A stretch of DNA of 64,000 bases, taken from the NCBI RefSeq assembly GCF_047948215.1, contig NC_134465.1, positions 42,445,946-42,509,945 on the forward strand. The letters are read 5' to 3'. The position numbers and the translations under genes were made by a program. Every line of letters begins with the position of its first letter. Positions within the stretch are counted from its first letter, which is position 1. This DNA comes from Lycorma delicatula (lineage: Eukaryota; Arthropoda; Insecta; Hemiptera; Fulgoridae). Shown piece by piece: positions 48,696 through 59,790 of this stretch. The notes under the pieces were generated by a model. The model did not search any database and had not been told where the DNA came from. It saw only the letters and a list, made by a program, of their open reading frames with translations.

Positions 48696-51600
48696 ATAAG
48701 ATGTACATTAAGAAAATATTTAACAGGATACATGTATCCTTATAAATATTAATTTGTTTATATTGGATGGGTAAGATCCCCTTCAGTATCTTTTATCTTT
48801 TTCAGTAATCGATTCTCAGAGAGGATACGAAGTAATCGTTCGTCTGAATAATATAGATTCTTTTCCTATCAATACCAGTACTATTTAAATAAATTCGAAT
48901 GATGCGCGCGCATATGCTCCTCTCCTCTTTCTTCACATGTTTAGCGGTTCATCTAAATATTTGATATACTAATGTTTCTTAATTACAATCTTGAAACTTC
49001 TCAAAAGTAAAATCATCGACATTTCTGCATGGTTGTTGAATAAAGAAAAAAACACTCTGTATACAAATACCGGTACTAAATCCGGAATTCCGCCGCCTCG
49101 GAATCACCACGGAATAACCATATAAACAAAAAATTTTGGGTAGTGGGGCGGGACGCCGTTCCCCGCATACAAATCCCGGTACCAATTCCGGAAATCTGGG
49201 GATTCCGCTGCCTCGGAATAACCATGTAAAAAAACAATTTTTGGGTACGGGAGCGGCACGACGTTCCCCGCATACAAATCCCGGTACCAATTACGGAATT
49301 CTGGTGATTCCTCCGCCTCGGAATAACCATGTAAAAAAACAATTTTTGGGTAGGGGAGCAGCACGACGTTCCCCGCATACAAATCCCGGTACCAATTACG
49401 GAATTCAGGGGGGATTTCGCCACCTTGGAATAACCATGTAAATAAACAATTTTTGGGTAGGGGAGCGGCAAGACGTTATACGCATTCATAAGATGTACAT
49501 TAAGAAAATATTTAACAGGATACATGTATCCTTATAAATATTAATTTGTTTATATTGGATGGGTAAGATCCCCTTCAGTATCTTTTATCTTTTTCAGTAA
49601 TCGATTCTCAGAGAGGATACGAAGTAATCGTTCGTCTGAATAATATAGATTCTTTTCCTATCAATACCAGTACTATTTAAATAAATTCGAATGATGCGCG
49701 CGCATATGCTCCTCTCCTCTGTCTTCACATGTTTAGCGGTTCATCTAAATATTTGATATACTAATGTTTCTTAATTACAATCTTGAAACTTCTCAAAAGT
49801 AAAATCATCGACATTTCTGCATGGTTGTTGAATAAAGAAAAAAACACTCTGTATACAAATACCGGTACTAAATCCGGAATTCCGCCGCCTCGGAATAACC
49901 ACGGAATAACCATATAAACAAAAAATTTTGGGTAGTGGGGCGGGACGCCGTTCCCCGCATACAAATCCCGGTACCAATTCCGGAAATCTGGGGATTCCGC
50001 CGCCTCGGAATAACCATTTAAAAAAACAATTTTTGGGTAGGGGAGCGGCAAGACGTTATACGCATTCATAAGATGTACATTAAGAAAATATTTAACAGGA
50101 TACATGTATCCTTATAAATATTAATTTGTTTATATTGGATGTGTAAGATCTCCTTCAGTATCTTTTATCTTTTTCAGTAATCGATTCTCAGAGAGGATTC
50201 GAAGTAATCGTTCGTCTGAATAATAAAGATTCTTTTCCTATCATAACCAGTACTATATAAATAAATTCAACTGATGCGCGGGCATATGCTCCCCTCCTCA
50301 TTCTTCACATGTTTACAGGTTCATCTAAATATTTGATATACTAATGTTTCTTAATTACAATCTTGAAACTTCTCAAAAGTAAAATCATCGACATTTCTGC
50401 ATGGTTGTTGAATAAAGAAAAAAACACTCTGTATACAAATACCGGTACTAAATCCGGAATTCCGCCGCCTCGGAATCACCACGGAATAACCATATAAACA
50501 AAAAATTTTGGGTAGTGGGGCGGGACGCCGTTCCCCGCATACAAATCCCGGTACCAATTCCGGAAATCTGGGGATTCCGCTGCCTCGGAATAACCATGTA
50601 AAAAAACAATTTTTGGGTACGGGAGCGGCACGACGTTCCCCGCATACAAATCCCGGTACCAATTACGGAATTCTGGTGATTCCTCCGCCTCGGAATAACC
50701 ATGTAAAAAAACAATTTTTGGGTAGGGGAGCAGCACGACGTTCCCCGCATACAAATCCCGGTACCAATTACGGAATTCAGGGGGGATTTCGCCACCTTGG
50801 AATAACCATGTAAATAAACAATTTTTGGGTAGGGGAGCGGCAAGACGTTATACGCATTCATAAGATGTACATTAAGAAAATATTTAACAGGATACATGTA
50901 TCCTTATAAATATTAATTTGTTTATATTGGATGGGTAAGATCCCCTTCAGTATCTTTTATCTTTTTCAGTAATCGATTCTCAGAGAGGATACGAAGTAAT
51001 CGTTCGTCTGAATAATATAGATTCTTTTCCTATCAATTACAGTACTATTTAAATAAATTCGAATGATGCGCGCGCATATGCTCCTCTCCTCTTTCTTCAC
51101 ATGTTTAGCGGTTCATCTAAATATTTGATATACTAATGTTTCTTAATTACAATCTTGAAACTTCTCAAAAGTAAAATCATCGACATTTCTGCATGGTTGT
51201 TGAATAAAGAAAAAAACACTCTGTATACAAATACCGGTACTAAATCCGGAATTCCGCCGCCTCGGAATCACCACGGAATAACCATATAAACAAAAAATTT
51301 TGGGTAGTGGGGCGGGACGCCGTTCCCCGCATACAAATCCCGGTACCAATTCCGGAAATCTGGGGATTCCGCTGCCTCGGAATAACCATTTAAAAAAACA
51401 ATTTTTGGGTAGGGGAGAGGCAAGACGTTATCCGCATTTAAAAGATGTACATTAAGAAAATATTTAACAGGATACATGTATCCTTATAAATATTAGTTTG
51501 TTTATATTGGATGGGTAAGATCTCCTTCAGTATCTTTTATCTTTTTCAGTAATCGATTCTCAGAGAGGATTCGAAGTAATCGTTCGTCTGAATAATAAAG

Positions 51601-54395
51601 ATTCTTTTCCTATCATAACCAGTACTATATAAATAAATTCAACTGATGCGCGGGCATATGCTCCCCTCCTCATTCTTCACATGTTTACAGGTTCATCTAA
51701 ATATTTGATATACTAATGTTTCTTAATTACAATCTTGAAACTTCTCAAAAGTAAAATCATCGACATTTCTGCATGGTTGTTGAATAAAGAAAAAAACACT
51801 CTGTATACAAATACCGGTACTAAATCCGGAATTCCGCCGCCTCGGAATCACCACGGAATAACCATATAAACAAAAAATTTTGGGTAGTGGGGCGGGACGC
51901 CGTTCCCCGCATACAAATCCCGGTACCAATTCCGGAAATCTGGGGATTCCGCTGCCTCGGAATAACCATGTAAAAAAACAATTTTTGGGTACGGGAGCGG
52001 CACGACGTTCCCCGCATACAAATCCCGGTACCAATTACGGAATTCTGGTGATTCCTCCGCCTCGGAATAACCATGTAAAAAAACAATTTTTGGGTAGGGG
52101 AGCAGCACGACGTTCCCCGCATACAAATCCCGGTACCAATTACGGAATTCAGGGGGGATTTCGCCACCAATGAATAACCATGTAAATAAACAATTTTTGG
52201 GTAGGGGAGCGGCAAGACGTTATACGCATTCATAAGATGTACATTAAGAAAATATTTAACAGGATACATGTATCCTTATAAATATTAATTTGTTTATATT
52301 GGATGGGTAAGATCCCCTTCAGTATCTTTTATCTTTTTCAGTAATCGATTCTCAGAGAGGATACGAAGTAATCGTTCGTCTGAATAATATAGATTCTTTT
52401 CCTATCAATACCAGTACTATTTAAATAAATTCGAATGATGCGCGCGCATATGCTCCTCTCCTCTTTCTTCACATGTTTAGCGGTTCATCTAAATATTTGA
52501 TATACTAATGTTTCTTAATTACAATCTTGAAACTTCTCAAAAGTAAAATCATCGACATTTCTGCTTGGTTGTTGAATAAAGAAAAAAACACTCTGTATAC
52601 AAATACCGGTACTAAATCCGGAATTCCGCCGCCTCGGAATCACCACGGAATAACCATATAAACAAAAAATTTTGGGTAGTGGGGCGGGACGCCGTTCCCC
52701 GCATACAAATCCCGGTACCAATTCCGGAAATCTGGGGATTCCGCCGCCTCGGAATAACCATTTAAAAAAACAATTTTTGGGTAGGGGAGCGGCAAGACGT
52801 TATACGCATTCATAAGATGTACATTAAGAAAATATTTAACAGGATACATGTATCCTTATAAATATTAATTTGTTTATATTGGATGGGTAAGATCTCCTTC
52901 AGTATCTTTTATCTTTTTCAGTAATCGATTCTCAGAGAGGATTCGAAGTAATCGTTCGTCTGAATAATAAAGATTCTTTTCCTATCATAACCAGTACTAT
53001 ATAAATAAATTCAACTGATGCGCGGGCATATGCTCCCCTCCTCATTCTTCACATGTTTACAGGTTCATCTAAATATTTGATATACTAATGTTTCTTAATT
53101 ACAATCTTGAAACTTCTCAAAAGTAAAATCATCGACATTTCTGCATGGTTGTTGAATAAAGAAAAAAACACTCTGTATACAAATACCGGTACTAAATCCG
53201 GAATTCCGCCGCCTCGGAATCACCACGGAATAACCATATAAACAAAAAATTTTGGGTAGTGGGGCGGGACGCCGTTCCCCGCATACAAATCCCGGTACCA
53301 ATTCCGGAAATCTGGGGATTCCGCTGCCTCGGAATAACCATGTAAAAAAACAATTTTTGGGTACGGGAGCGGCACGACGTTCCCCGCATACAAATCCCGG
53401 TACCAATTACGGAATTCTGGTGATTCCTCCGCCTCGGAATAACCATGTAAAAAAACAATTTTTGGGTAGGGGAGCAGCACGACGTTCCCCGCATACAAAT
53501 CCCGGTACCAATTACGGAATTCAGGGGGGATTTCGCCACCTTGGAATAACCATGTAAATAAACAATTTTTGGGTAGGGGAGCGGCAAGACGTTATACGCA
53601 TTCATAAGATGTACATTAAGAAAATATTTAACAGGATACATGTATCCTTATAAATATTAATTTGTTTATATTGGATGGGTAAGATCCCCTTCAGTATCTT
53701 TTATCTTTTTCAGTAATCGATTCTCAGAGAGGATACGAAGTAATCGTTCGTCTGAATAATATAGATTCTTTTCCTATCAATACCAGTACTATTTAAATAA
53801 ATTCGAATGATGCGCGCGCATATGCTCCTCTCCTCTTTCTTCACATGTTTAGCGGTTCATCTAAATATTTGATATACTAATGTTTCTTAATTACAATCTT
53901 GAAACTTCTCAAAAGTAAAATCATCGACATTTCTGCATGGTTGTTGAATAAAGAAAAAAACACTCTGTATACAAATACCGGTACTAAATCCGGAATTCCG
54001 CCGCCTCGGAATCACCACGGAATAACCATATAAACAAAAAATTTTGGGTAGTGGGGCGGGACGCCGTTCCCCGCATACAAATCCCGGTACCAATTCCGGA
54101 AATCTGGGGATTCCGCTGCCTCGGAATAACCATGTAAAAAAACAATTTTTGGGTACGGGAGCGGCACGACGTTCCCCGCATACAAATCCCGGTACCAATT
54201 ACGGAATTCTGGTGATTCCTCCGCCTCGGAATAACCATGTAAAAAAACAATTTTTGGGTAGGGGAGCAGCACGACGTTCCCCGCATACAAATCCCGGTAC
54301 CAATTACGGAATTCAGGGGGGATTTCGCCACCTTGGAATAACCATGTAAATAAACAATTTTTGGGTAGGGGAGCGGCAAGACGTTATACGCATTC
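48696..54395. repeat. 1,372-bp dimeric higher-order repeat
   Basis: Units alternate 792, 580, 792, 580, 792, 580, 792 and then 792 bp. From 50,068 the alternating linkers are of two kinds. One has 'gatgcgcgggcat' and 'gtttacaggttc' (from 50,068; 51,440; 52,812). The other has 'gatgcgcgcgcat' and 'gtttagcggttc'. Repeats one dimer apart are nearly identical, so the dimer was the recent amplification unit. Confidence 0.88.
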
Positions 54396-56565
54396 ATAAG
54401 ATGTACATTAAGAAAATATTTAACAGGATACATGTATCCTTATAAATATTAATTTGTTTATATTGGATGGGTAAGATCCCCTTCAGTATCTTTTATCTTT
54501 TTCAGTAATCGATTCTCAGAGAGGATACGAAGTAATCGTTCGTCTGAATAATATAGATTCTTTTCCTATCAATACCAGTACTATTTAAATAAATTCGAAT
54601 GATGCGCGCGCATATGCTCCTCTCCTCTTTCTTCACATGTTTAGCGGTTCATCTAAATATTTGATATACTAATGTTTCTTAATTACAATCTTGAAACTTC
54701 TCAAAAGTAAAATCATCGACATTTCTGCATGGTTGTTGAATAAAGAAAAAAACACTCTGTATACAAATACCGGTACTAAATCCGGAATTCCGCCGCCTCG
54801 GAATCACCACGGAATAACCATATAAACAAAAAATTTTGGGTAGTGGGGCGGGACGCCGTTCCCCGCATACAAATCCCGGTACCAATTCCGGAAATCTGGG
54901 GATTCCGCTGCCTCGGAATAACCATGTAAAAAAACAATTTTTGGGTACGGGAGCGGCACGACGTTCCCCGCATACAAATCCCGGTACCAATTACGGAATT
55001 CTGGTGATTCCTCCGCCTCGGAATAACCATGTAAAAAAACAATTTTTGGGTAGGGGAGCAGCACGACGTTCCCCGCATACAAATCCCGGTACCAATTACG
55101 GAATTCAGGGGGGATTTCGCCACCTTGGAATAACCATGTAAAAAAACAATTTTTGGGTACGGGAGCGGCACGACGTTCCCCGCATACAAATCCCGGTACT
55201 AATTACAGAATTCTGTGGATTCCTCCGCCTCGGAATAACCATGTAAAAAAACAATCTTTGGGTAGGGGAGCGGCACGCCGTTCCCCGCATACAAATCCCG
55301 GTACCAACTCCGGAATTCGGGAGGAACTCCGCCGCCTCGGATAACCATTTAAAAAAACAATTTTTGGGTAGGGGAGCGGCAAGACGTTATCCGCATTTAA
55401 AAGATGTACATTAAGAAAATATTTAACAGGATACATGTATCCTTATAAATATTAATTTGTTTATATTGGATGGGTAAGATCCCCTTCAGTATCTTTTATC
55501 TTTTTCAGTAATCGATTCTCAGAGAGGATTCGAAGTAATCGTTCGTCTGAATAATAAAGATTCTTTTCCTATCATAACCAGTACTATATAAATAAATTCA
55601 ACTGATGCGCGGGCATATGCTCCCCTCCTCATTCTTCACATGTTTACAGGTTCATCTAAATATTTCATATACTAATGTTTCTTAATTACAATCTTGAAAC
55701 TTCTCAAAAGTAAAATCATCGACATTTCTGCATGGTTGTTGAATAAAGAAAAAAACACTCTGTATACAAATACCGGTACCAAATCCGGAATTCCGCCGCC
55801 TCGGAATCACAACGGTTTAACCATGTAAAAAAACAATTTTTGGGTAGGGGAGCGGCACAACGTTCCCCGCATATAAATCCCGGTACCAATTCCGGAATTC
55901 TGGGGATTCCGCCGCCTCGGAATAACCATGTAAAAAAACAATTTTTGGGTAGGGGAGCAGCACGTCGTTCCCCGCATACAAATCCCGGTACCAATTCCGG
56001 AATTCTGGGGATTCCGCCGCCTCGGAATAACCATGTAAAAAAACAATTTTTGGGTAGAGGAGCAGCACGCCGTTCCCCGCTTACAAATCCCGGTACCAAC
56101 TCCGGAATTCGGGAGGAATTCCGCCGCCTCGGAATAACCATGTAAAAAAACAATTTTTGGGTAAGGGAGAGGCACGCCGTTCCCCGCATACAAATCCCGG
56201 TACCAATTACGGAATTCAGGGGGGATTTCGACACCTCGGAATAACCATGTAAAAAAAACAATTTTTGTTTAGGGGAACGGGGCGACGTTATCCGCATTTA
56301 TAAGATGTATATTAAGAAAATATTTAACAGGGCACATATATCCTTATAAATATCAATTATTTATATAGGAGAGGTTAGATCCCCTTCACTATCTTTTATC
56401 TTTTTCAGTAATCGATTCTCTGAGAGGATACGAAAGATATAATCGTTCGTCCGAGTAAAGATTTATTTCCTTCCCATCATAACCAGTACTATTCATAAAT
56501 TCTAATGATGCGCATGCTCCTCTCCTCACCCTTCACACGTTTAACGGTTCATCTCTTTTTCATAA
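54396..56565. repeat. Right edge of the satellite
   Basis: Units of 1,003 and 901 bp (six and five boxes) are followed by a last, diverged linker from 56,300 that has small indels and lost homogeneity ('ggaacggggcgacg' instead of 'ggagcggcaagacg' before it). After about 56,565 the linker similarity ends. Confidence 0.82.
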
Positions 56566-56949
56566 TTCTTCATACCACACCACCTGCTCAAATGTCCTCG
56601 ATTCCTTAAGTAGACATATGTTCATTTATCGTTTGAATACGATTTTTAGTAAACTTAGTAGCAGCCAGTCTCACTTCTTTTATGGTTCAATAAAAAAAAA
56701 TTCAGTCCACCTGACCTTACACGCACTTGCGTCCCGGTATTGAAGCGATCTAATGCGGCGATTCAGCCGCCTGCTGGTCCAGGCGTGAATAAAAAAATAA
56801 AGCTAAGTGAGGCAGCGTGCGAGTCGCTAGCTTGTGATATGTGCGGTGTTATCGCCGTACATATACTCGTAATTACATATTACTAGTAATAATTTTTGCA
56901 AAGAGGGAACGGCGTACGCTGTTCCACGAAATTTATAAATTATTAATAA
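56566..56949. other. Non-repetitive spacer with GC-rich core
   Basis: It contains a GC-rich stretch with nested dyads (56,750-56,790, 'gcggcgattcagccgcc') and a box-like hairpin relic near 56,904-56,925 ('gggaacggcgtacgctgttcc'). No gene is recognised. Confidence 0.45.
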
Positions 56950-57333
56950 AGAAATATATATATATTATATATCTCTGTATGTCGTTTCCTTCCTAAACCG
57001 TTCATCCGATAGCGATGAAACTTTGGGGAACGGTTGGACGCATGCCAGGGAAGGTTTCAGAATTTAGTTGGACCCGCTGGGTGGCACTGGCGACGAGATA
57101 TTCGAAAAATTGTATTTATGGTCCGATTTGCATCATATTCAGGTAACATGTAACTTACATAGAAAGAATTATCTCGGCAAAAAATGAACCCGCTAAATGG
57201 CGCTGGGGTTGATATATTAGAAAAATTATATTTATGGACCGATGTGGTTCATATTCAGAATACGAATATTAGTTACGTGAAAAGAAATATTTTTGCAATA
57301 ACTATACCGGCTAGGTAGGGCTGGTGTCGAGAA

Positions 57334-57364
<31 letters not shown>

Positions 57365-57542
57365 GTCATGTTTGTATGTGTGCCCGGTAAAGGCCATAAA
57401 ACTAATGGACCGATTTTCGCGCGGGCAAAAGGGAAAAAGGGGAAAGTTGAAAACGGGGAAAAGGTGGAAAGATAAAGGGGAAAATTGGAAAGGGTAAAAA
57501 AGAAACTGTGAGAGGGTGAAAGATAAAAGGGGAAGGAGAATA
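56950..57542 (+). mobile_element. Helitron-like repeat, copy B (no readable 3' end)
   Basis: It shares with 63,370-64,000 the start 'ttcctaaaccgtt(c/a)atccga', 'agcgatgaaactttgggga' and repeated 'acccgct..(g)tggcgctgg' modules. Further on come an AT microsatellite, 'atggaccgattt', 'cgcgcgggcaaaagg' and an A/G-rich variable tract. The latter half also matches the bounded Helitron-like element at 25,070-25,693. It holds about two and a half copies of a module of roughly 125 bp, one more than copy C. The ends are not resolved. Confidence 0.6.
57338..57361. repeat. (AT)n microsatellite
   Basis: A short AT dinucleotide run inside the Helitron-like repeat. The equivalent position in copy C also has one (63,679-63,704). 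Confidence 0.85.
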
Positions 57543-57595
57543 TCGCGCTGCAATTCCATCCCAGCGGGCGAGGTTGTACACTTCAACAACAAAAG

Positions 57596-57845
57596 CAAAC
57601 ATTTTTGGGAAGGAGAACGGCACGCCGTTCTCCGCATTTATAAGATGGATATTAAGAAAATATTTATAAGGTTGCATATATCTTTATAAATATCAATTTG
57701 TGTAATACTGGAAAGGTAAAATCCCTTCAGTATCTTTTTATCTTCTTCAGGAATCGATTCTTTCGATACGATTCTCAGAAAGGAATCGTAAGAAAGAATC
57801 CTTCGTCCGAATCAAGATTCTTTTCTTTCCCATCATAACCAGAGG
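57596..57845. repeat. Isolated, diverged box-plus-linker copy outside the array
   Basis: The end of a box ('aacatttttgggaaggagaa') leads into a linker ('ataagatggatattaagaaa', 'cttcagtatcttttt', 'gaatcgattct', 'cccatcataacc'). It is more diverged than any array copy and is separated from the array by about 1 kb including a Helitron-like repeat. It could be an old edge copy or a dispersed source element. Its hairpin GGAGAACGGC/GCCGTTCTCC is perfect. Confidence 0.75.
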
Positions 57846-58087
57846 GTGTAGACCTGTGAATCTTGGGCGCAGTCGTAATTTTTGGAAAAGGGGAACAGTT
57901 GCCGCTGGTCCTCGGAGTTAAAGAATGTGTGAACTTCGTCTCACCCAATCTTAAAAATATAAAAATATAAAAATTGCACTTACTTCGCCGCGTCACACAA
58001 AGTTCTGGAGATATTTTTTCTAACCAGAAACTTCTCGATGTCATGTTATTTAGTTTTCGGTAGGGTAGAATGAAATTACACATACTT

Positions 58088-58250
58088 ACGACCTCTCCTG
58101 TTAACGGTGGATATCGCGATCTTGATGTCGGTATCCGCGATGGCCGCTTGTCTTATTCCAGGCGGGGAAACTCCAAGCGCTCGATTTTTAAGTTTGCGAC
58201 TACGTTCGTTCTGTTCCCCGGGCACTTTTGAAAGTTGTTTGCACTATCTC
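58088..58250 (-). other. Candidate coding exon with splice donor (minus strand)
   Basis: On the minus strand a frame of about 50 codons (VPGEQNERSRKLKNRALGVS..., then AIADTDIKIAISTVNRRGR) ends at a good donor, GTC|GTAAGTATG, with GTAAGT at 58,089-58,084. It lies in a GC-rich island and its residues are varied rather than low complexity. I recognise no family. It could be an exon of a host gene continuing to lower coordinates, or a transposon piece. Confidence 0.25.
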
Positions 58251-59072
58251 CTCTTCCCGTATTCTTATAAATATGTGAATTGTGTAGTGCTGCAAAAGTA
58301 AAGATAAATTTAGTTCACTCTTGTGTTCGTATATACGTTATTTTCCAGTGTGATATCTGTACTTGAAAAAATTCCTTAGTAAGATACTTGTATGGCAGTA
58401 GTAATAGCGGGCAAGTACTAATCATCATTTGTGCAAGTACTACATTATACAAGGAATGTTCGGTTTAACTTACCGCATCGTTACAACATTTAAAAAAAGG
58501 ACTTAACAGTTTTTACAGTCTAACAAAAATTTAATTAAATGAAATATATTCGTCTCTTTCATCCACAGATTTTTTAAAATAATTTTTATTTAATTTATAT
58601 TCTGCAGAAAACTATTAAAAAAAGATAGATATTGACCTCTTTTTTGTGTTGGTTATCGATAATTTTTGAATCGTGAATCTTGTAAAATGTTCATAAAAAA
58701 TTTGTTTATAACTACTACAAATATTACAAAAAATGTTAAATACCAGCTGAACTCTTATCACGATCGCAATACAAAAATAAAATTTCAATTAACTCCTGTG
58801 AAGAGGTAGTCTGGGGTGTAGGAGTTCTCCTGGTAACTCATTAATTCCAGAAATCATCAGTAGATAACGTTAGTGATATAGTATTTATATGGTAGTTTCT
58901 TAATTGGTCGACCAGTGTGCTGTATCTGTGTTCATTTTGTTTACAGATATTATTTGGGGTACGGCTGTACCCTGTGTGTTGTAACGTTTGCGAGGGAAAT
59001 AATTCTCCTTATTATGTATATGACTATAAATTATGATTATATATTGACTATAATGATACTTTTCTCATACAG
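58251..59072. other. AT-rich non-coding stretch
   Basis: No gene or bounded repeat is readable. The piggyBac-like protein similarity begins only at about 59,073. Confidence 0.5.
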
Positions 59073-59316
59073 TCCACCGAAAAAAATAAGAAAATTGTTT
59101 TATTATTATCTTCAATGCACCCAGTGGAGTAATCCAACTCGGTAAAGCTTCCAGAAATTATAGAATTGTTACAATGCCACTAAAGGTGTTTTTGTTGATC
59201 CTTTAGACCAGTTGTGTCACACACACACACACACCCACACCCACACCCACACCCACACCCACACCCACACCCACACCCACACCCACACCCACACCCACAC
59301 CCACACCCCCCCCCCC

Positions 59317-59408
<92 letters not shown>

Positions 59409-59790
59409 AGGAAAACAAACCGCTGGCCCTTCAGATTATTCTACAATAGTTTAGACATTGCTGGAGTCAACTATTGATCTTATTAAACGGGTCAAAACAT
59501 CAAAGTAAAGAAAAAATGAAAAATAGAAGAAACTTTATAAAAAGCCTCGCTTGGGGACGTATGAGACCACACGAGCTGGAAAGATTAAACAGTCCAATAT
59601 TACGGTCTGAACTCCTCTCTCTGCTGATACAAATCTTAGAAATTCAAACACCGAGTGAAGTGACTACAACTAAGGAAGCAGGCTGGAAAATGTTCTTCCT
59701 GTGACCGAAAAAAAATCGAAAAAGCCACACTCAATGTAACCCAACCAGCACTTATGCTCTCAACGAGGGCTTATTACTACTGCAGTTAAG
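59073..59790 (+). pseudogene. piggyBac-like transposase, C-terminal half, broken by a microsatellite
   Basis: The order of piggyBac transposase landmarks is readable. EKNKKIVLLLSSMH then KLPEII come first (59,079-about 59,168), then YNATKGVFVDPLDQLCHT (59,170-59,223). That segment corresponds to the family's YNxTKGGVDTLDQ block and keeps the third catalytic-type Asp. After the microsatellite come CARKTNRWPFRLFYNSLDIA and GVNY (59,402-59,475), then RRNFIKSLAWGRMRPHELER and SPILRSELLSLLIQ (frame from 59,474 to 59,704). A last piece in two alternative frames (KCSSCDRKKIEK or PKKNRKSHTQCN) matches the Cys-rich tail. Frameshifts, an in-frame stop after GVNY and the repeat make it inactive. The N-terminal half is not seen upstream. 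Confidence 0.88.
59217..59401. repeat. Compound microsatellite (CA)n-(CACACC)n-(C)n-(CA)n
   Basis: CA units, then CACACC hexamers, a run of C, then a long CA tract. It sits inside the piggyBac-like reading frame between the Leu-Cys-His-Thr and Cys-Ala-Arg-Lys-Thr segments. The long His/Thr, His/Pro, Cys/Val and Gly/Val frames here are artefacts. Confidence 0.95.

Larger units (their letters stand above)
40455..56565. repeat. Two-level satellite array: 107-bp boxes alternating with linkers
   Basis: Box monomer: about 107 bp, from 'cccggtacca' through GAATTC/TCCGGA-like dyads, 'gccgcctcggaataacc', a poly-A patch, 'caatttttgggtagggga', 'cacgccgttccccgc' to 'atacaaat'. Linker: about 370-420 bp, AT-rich, starting 'ataagatgta' and ending near 'gttgttgaataaag'. 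Linker starts are 40,692; 41,861; 43,185; 44,354; 45,999; 46,791; 47,371; 48,696; 49,488; 50,068; 50,860; 51,440; 52,232; 52,812; 53,604; 54,396; 55,399; 56,300. Unit lengths are 580, 792, 901, 1003, 1324/1325 and 1645 bp (plus 1169 for a variant linker). They differ by about 107 or its multiples because the box number varies. Long minus-strand frames (up to 317 codons) are artefacts of stop-free boxes. I know no described satellite with this sequence, but I cannot search. Confidence 0.95.

Noticed and set aside
53192..53641. 149-codon minus frame repeated many times with near-identical sequence, suggesting a conserved gene family
   Set aside because: Identity follows recent DNA duplication of the whole unit, including non-coding linkers. 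There is no conservation beyond that.
40455..56565. CRISPR array
   Set aside because: Units are far too long, the linkers are themselves repeats rather than unique spacers, there are no cas genes, and the DNA is eukaryotic.
40455..56565. rDNA intergenic spacer
   Set aside because: The nested repeat layout is similar, but no 18S or 28S sequence was noticed in the window and no pol I promoter can be identified.
59180..59477. Cys/Val, Gly/Val and His/Thr proteins over the CA tract
   Set aside because: Pure microsatellite translation in several frames and both strands.
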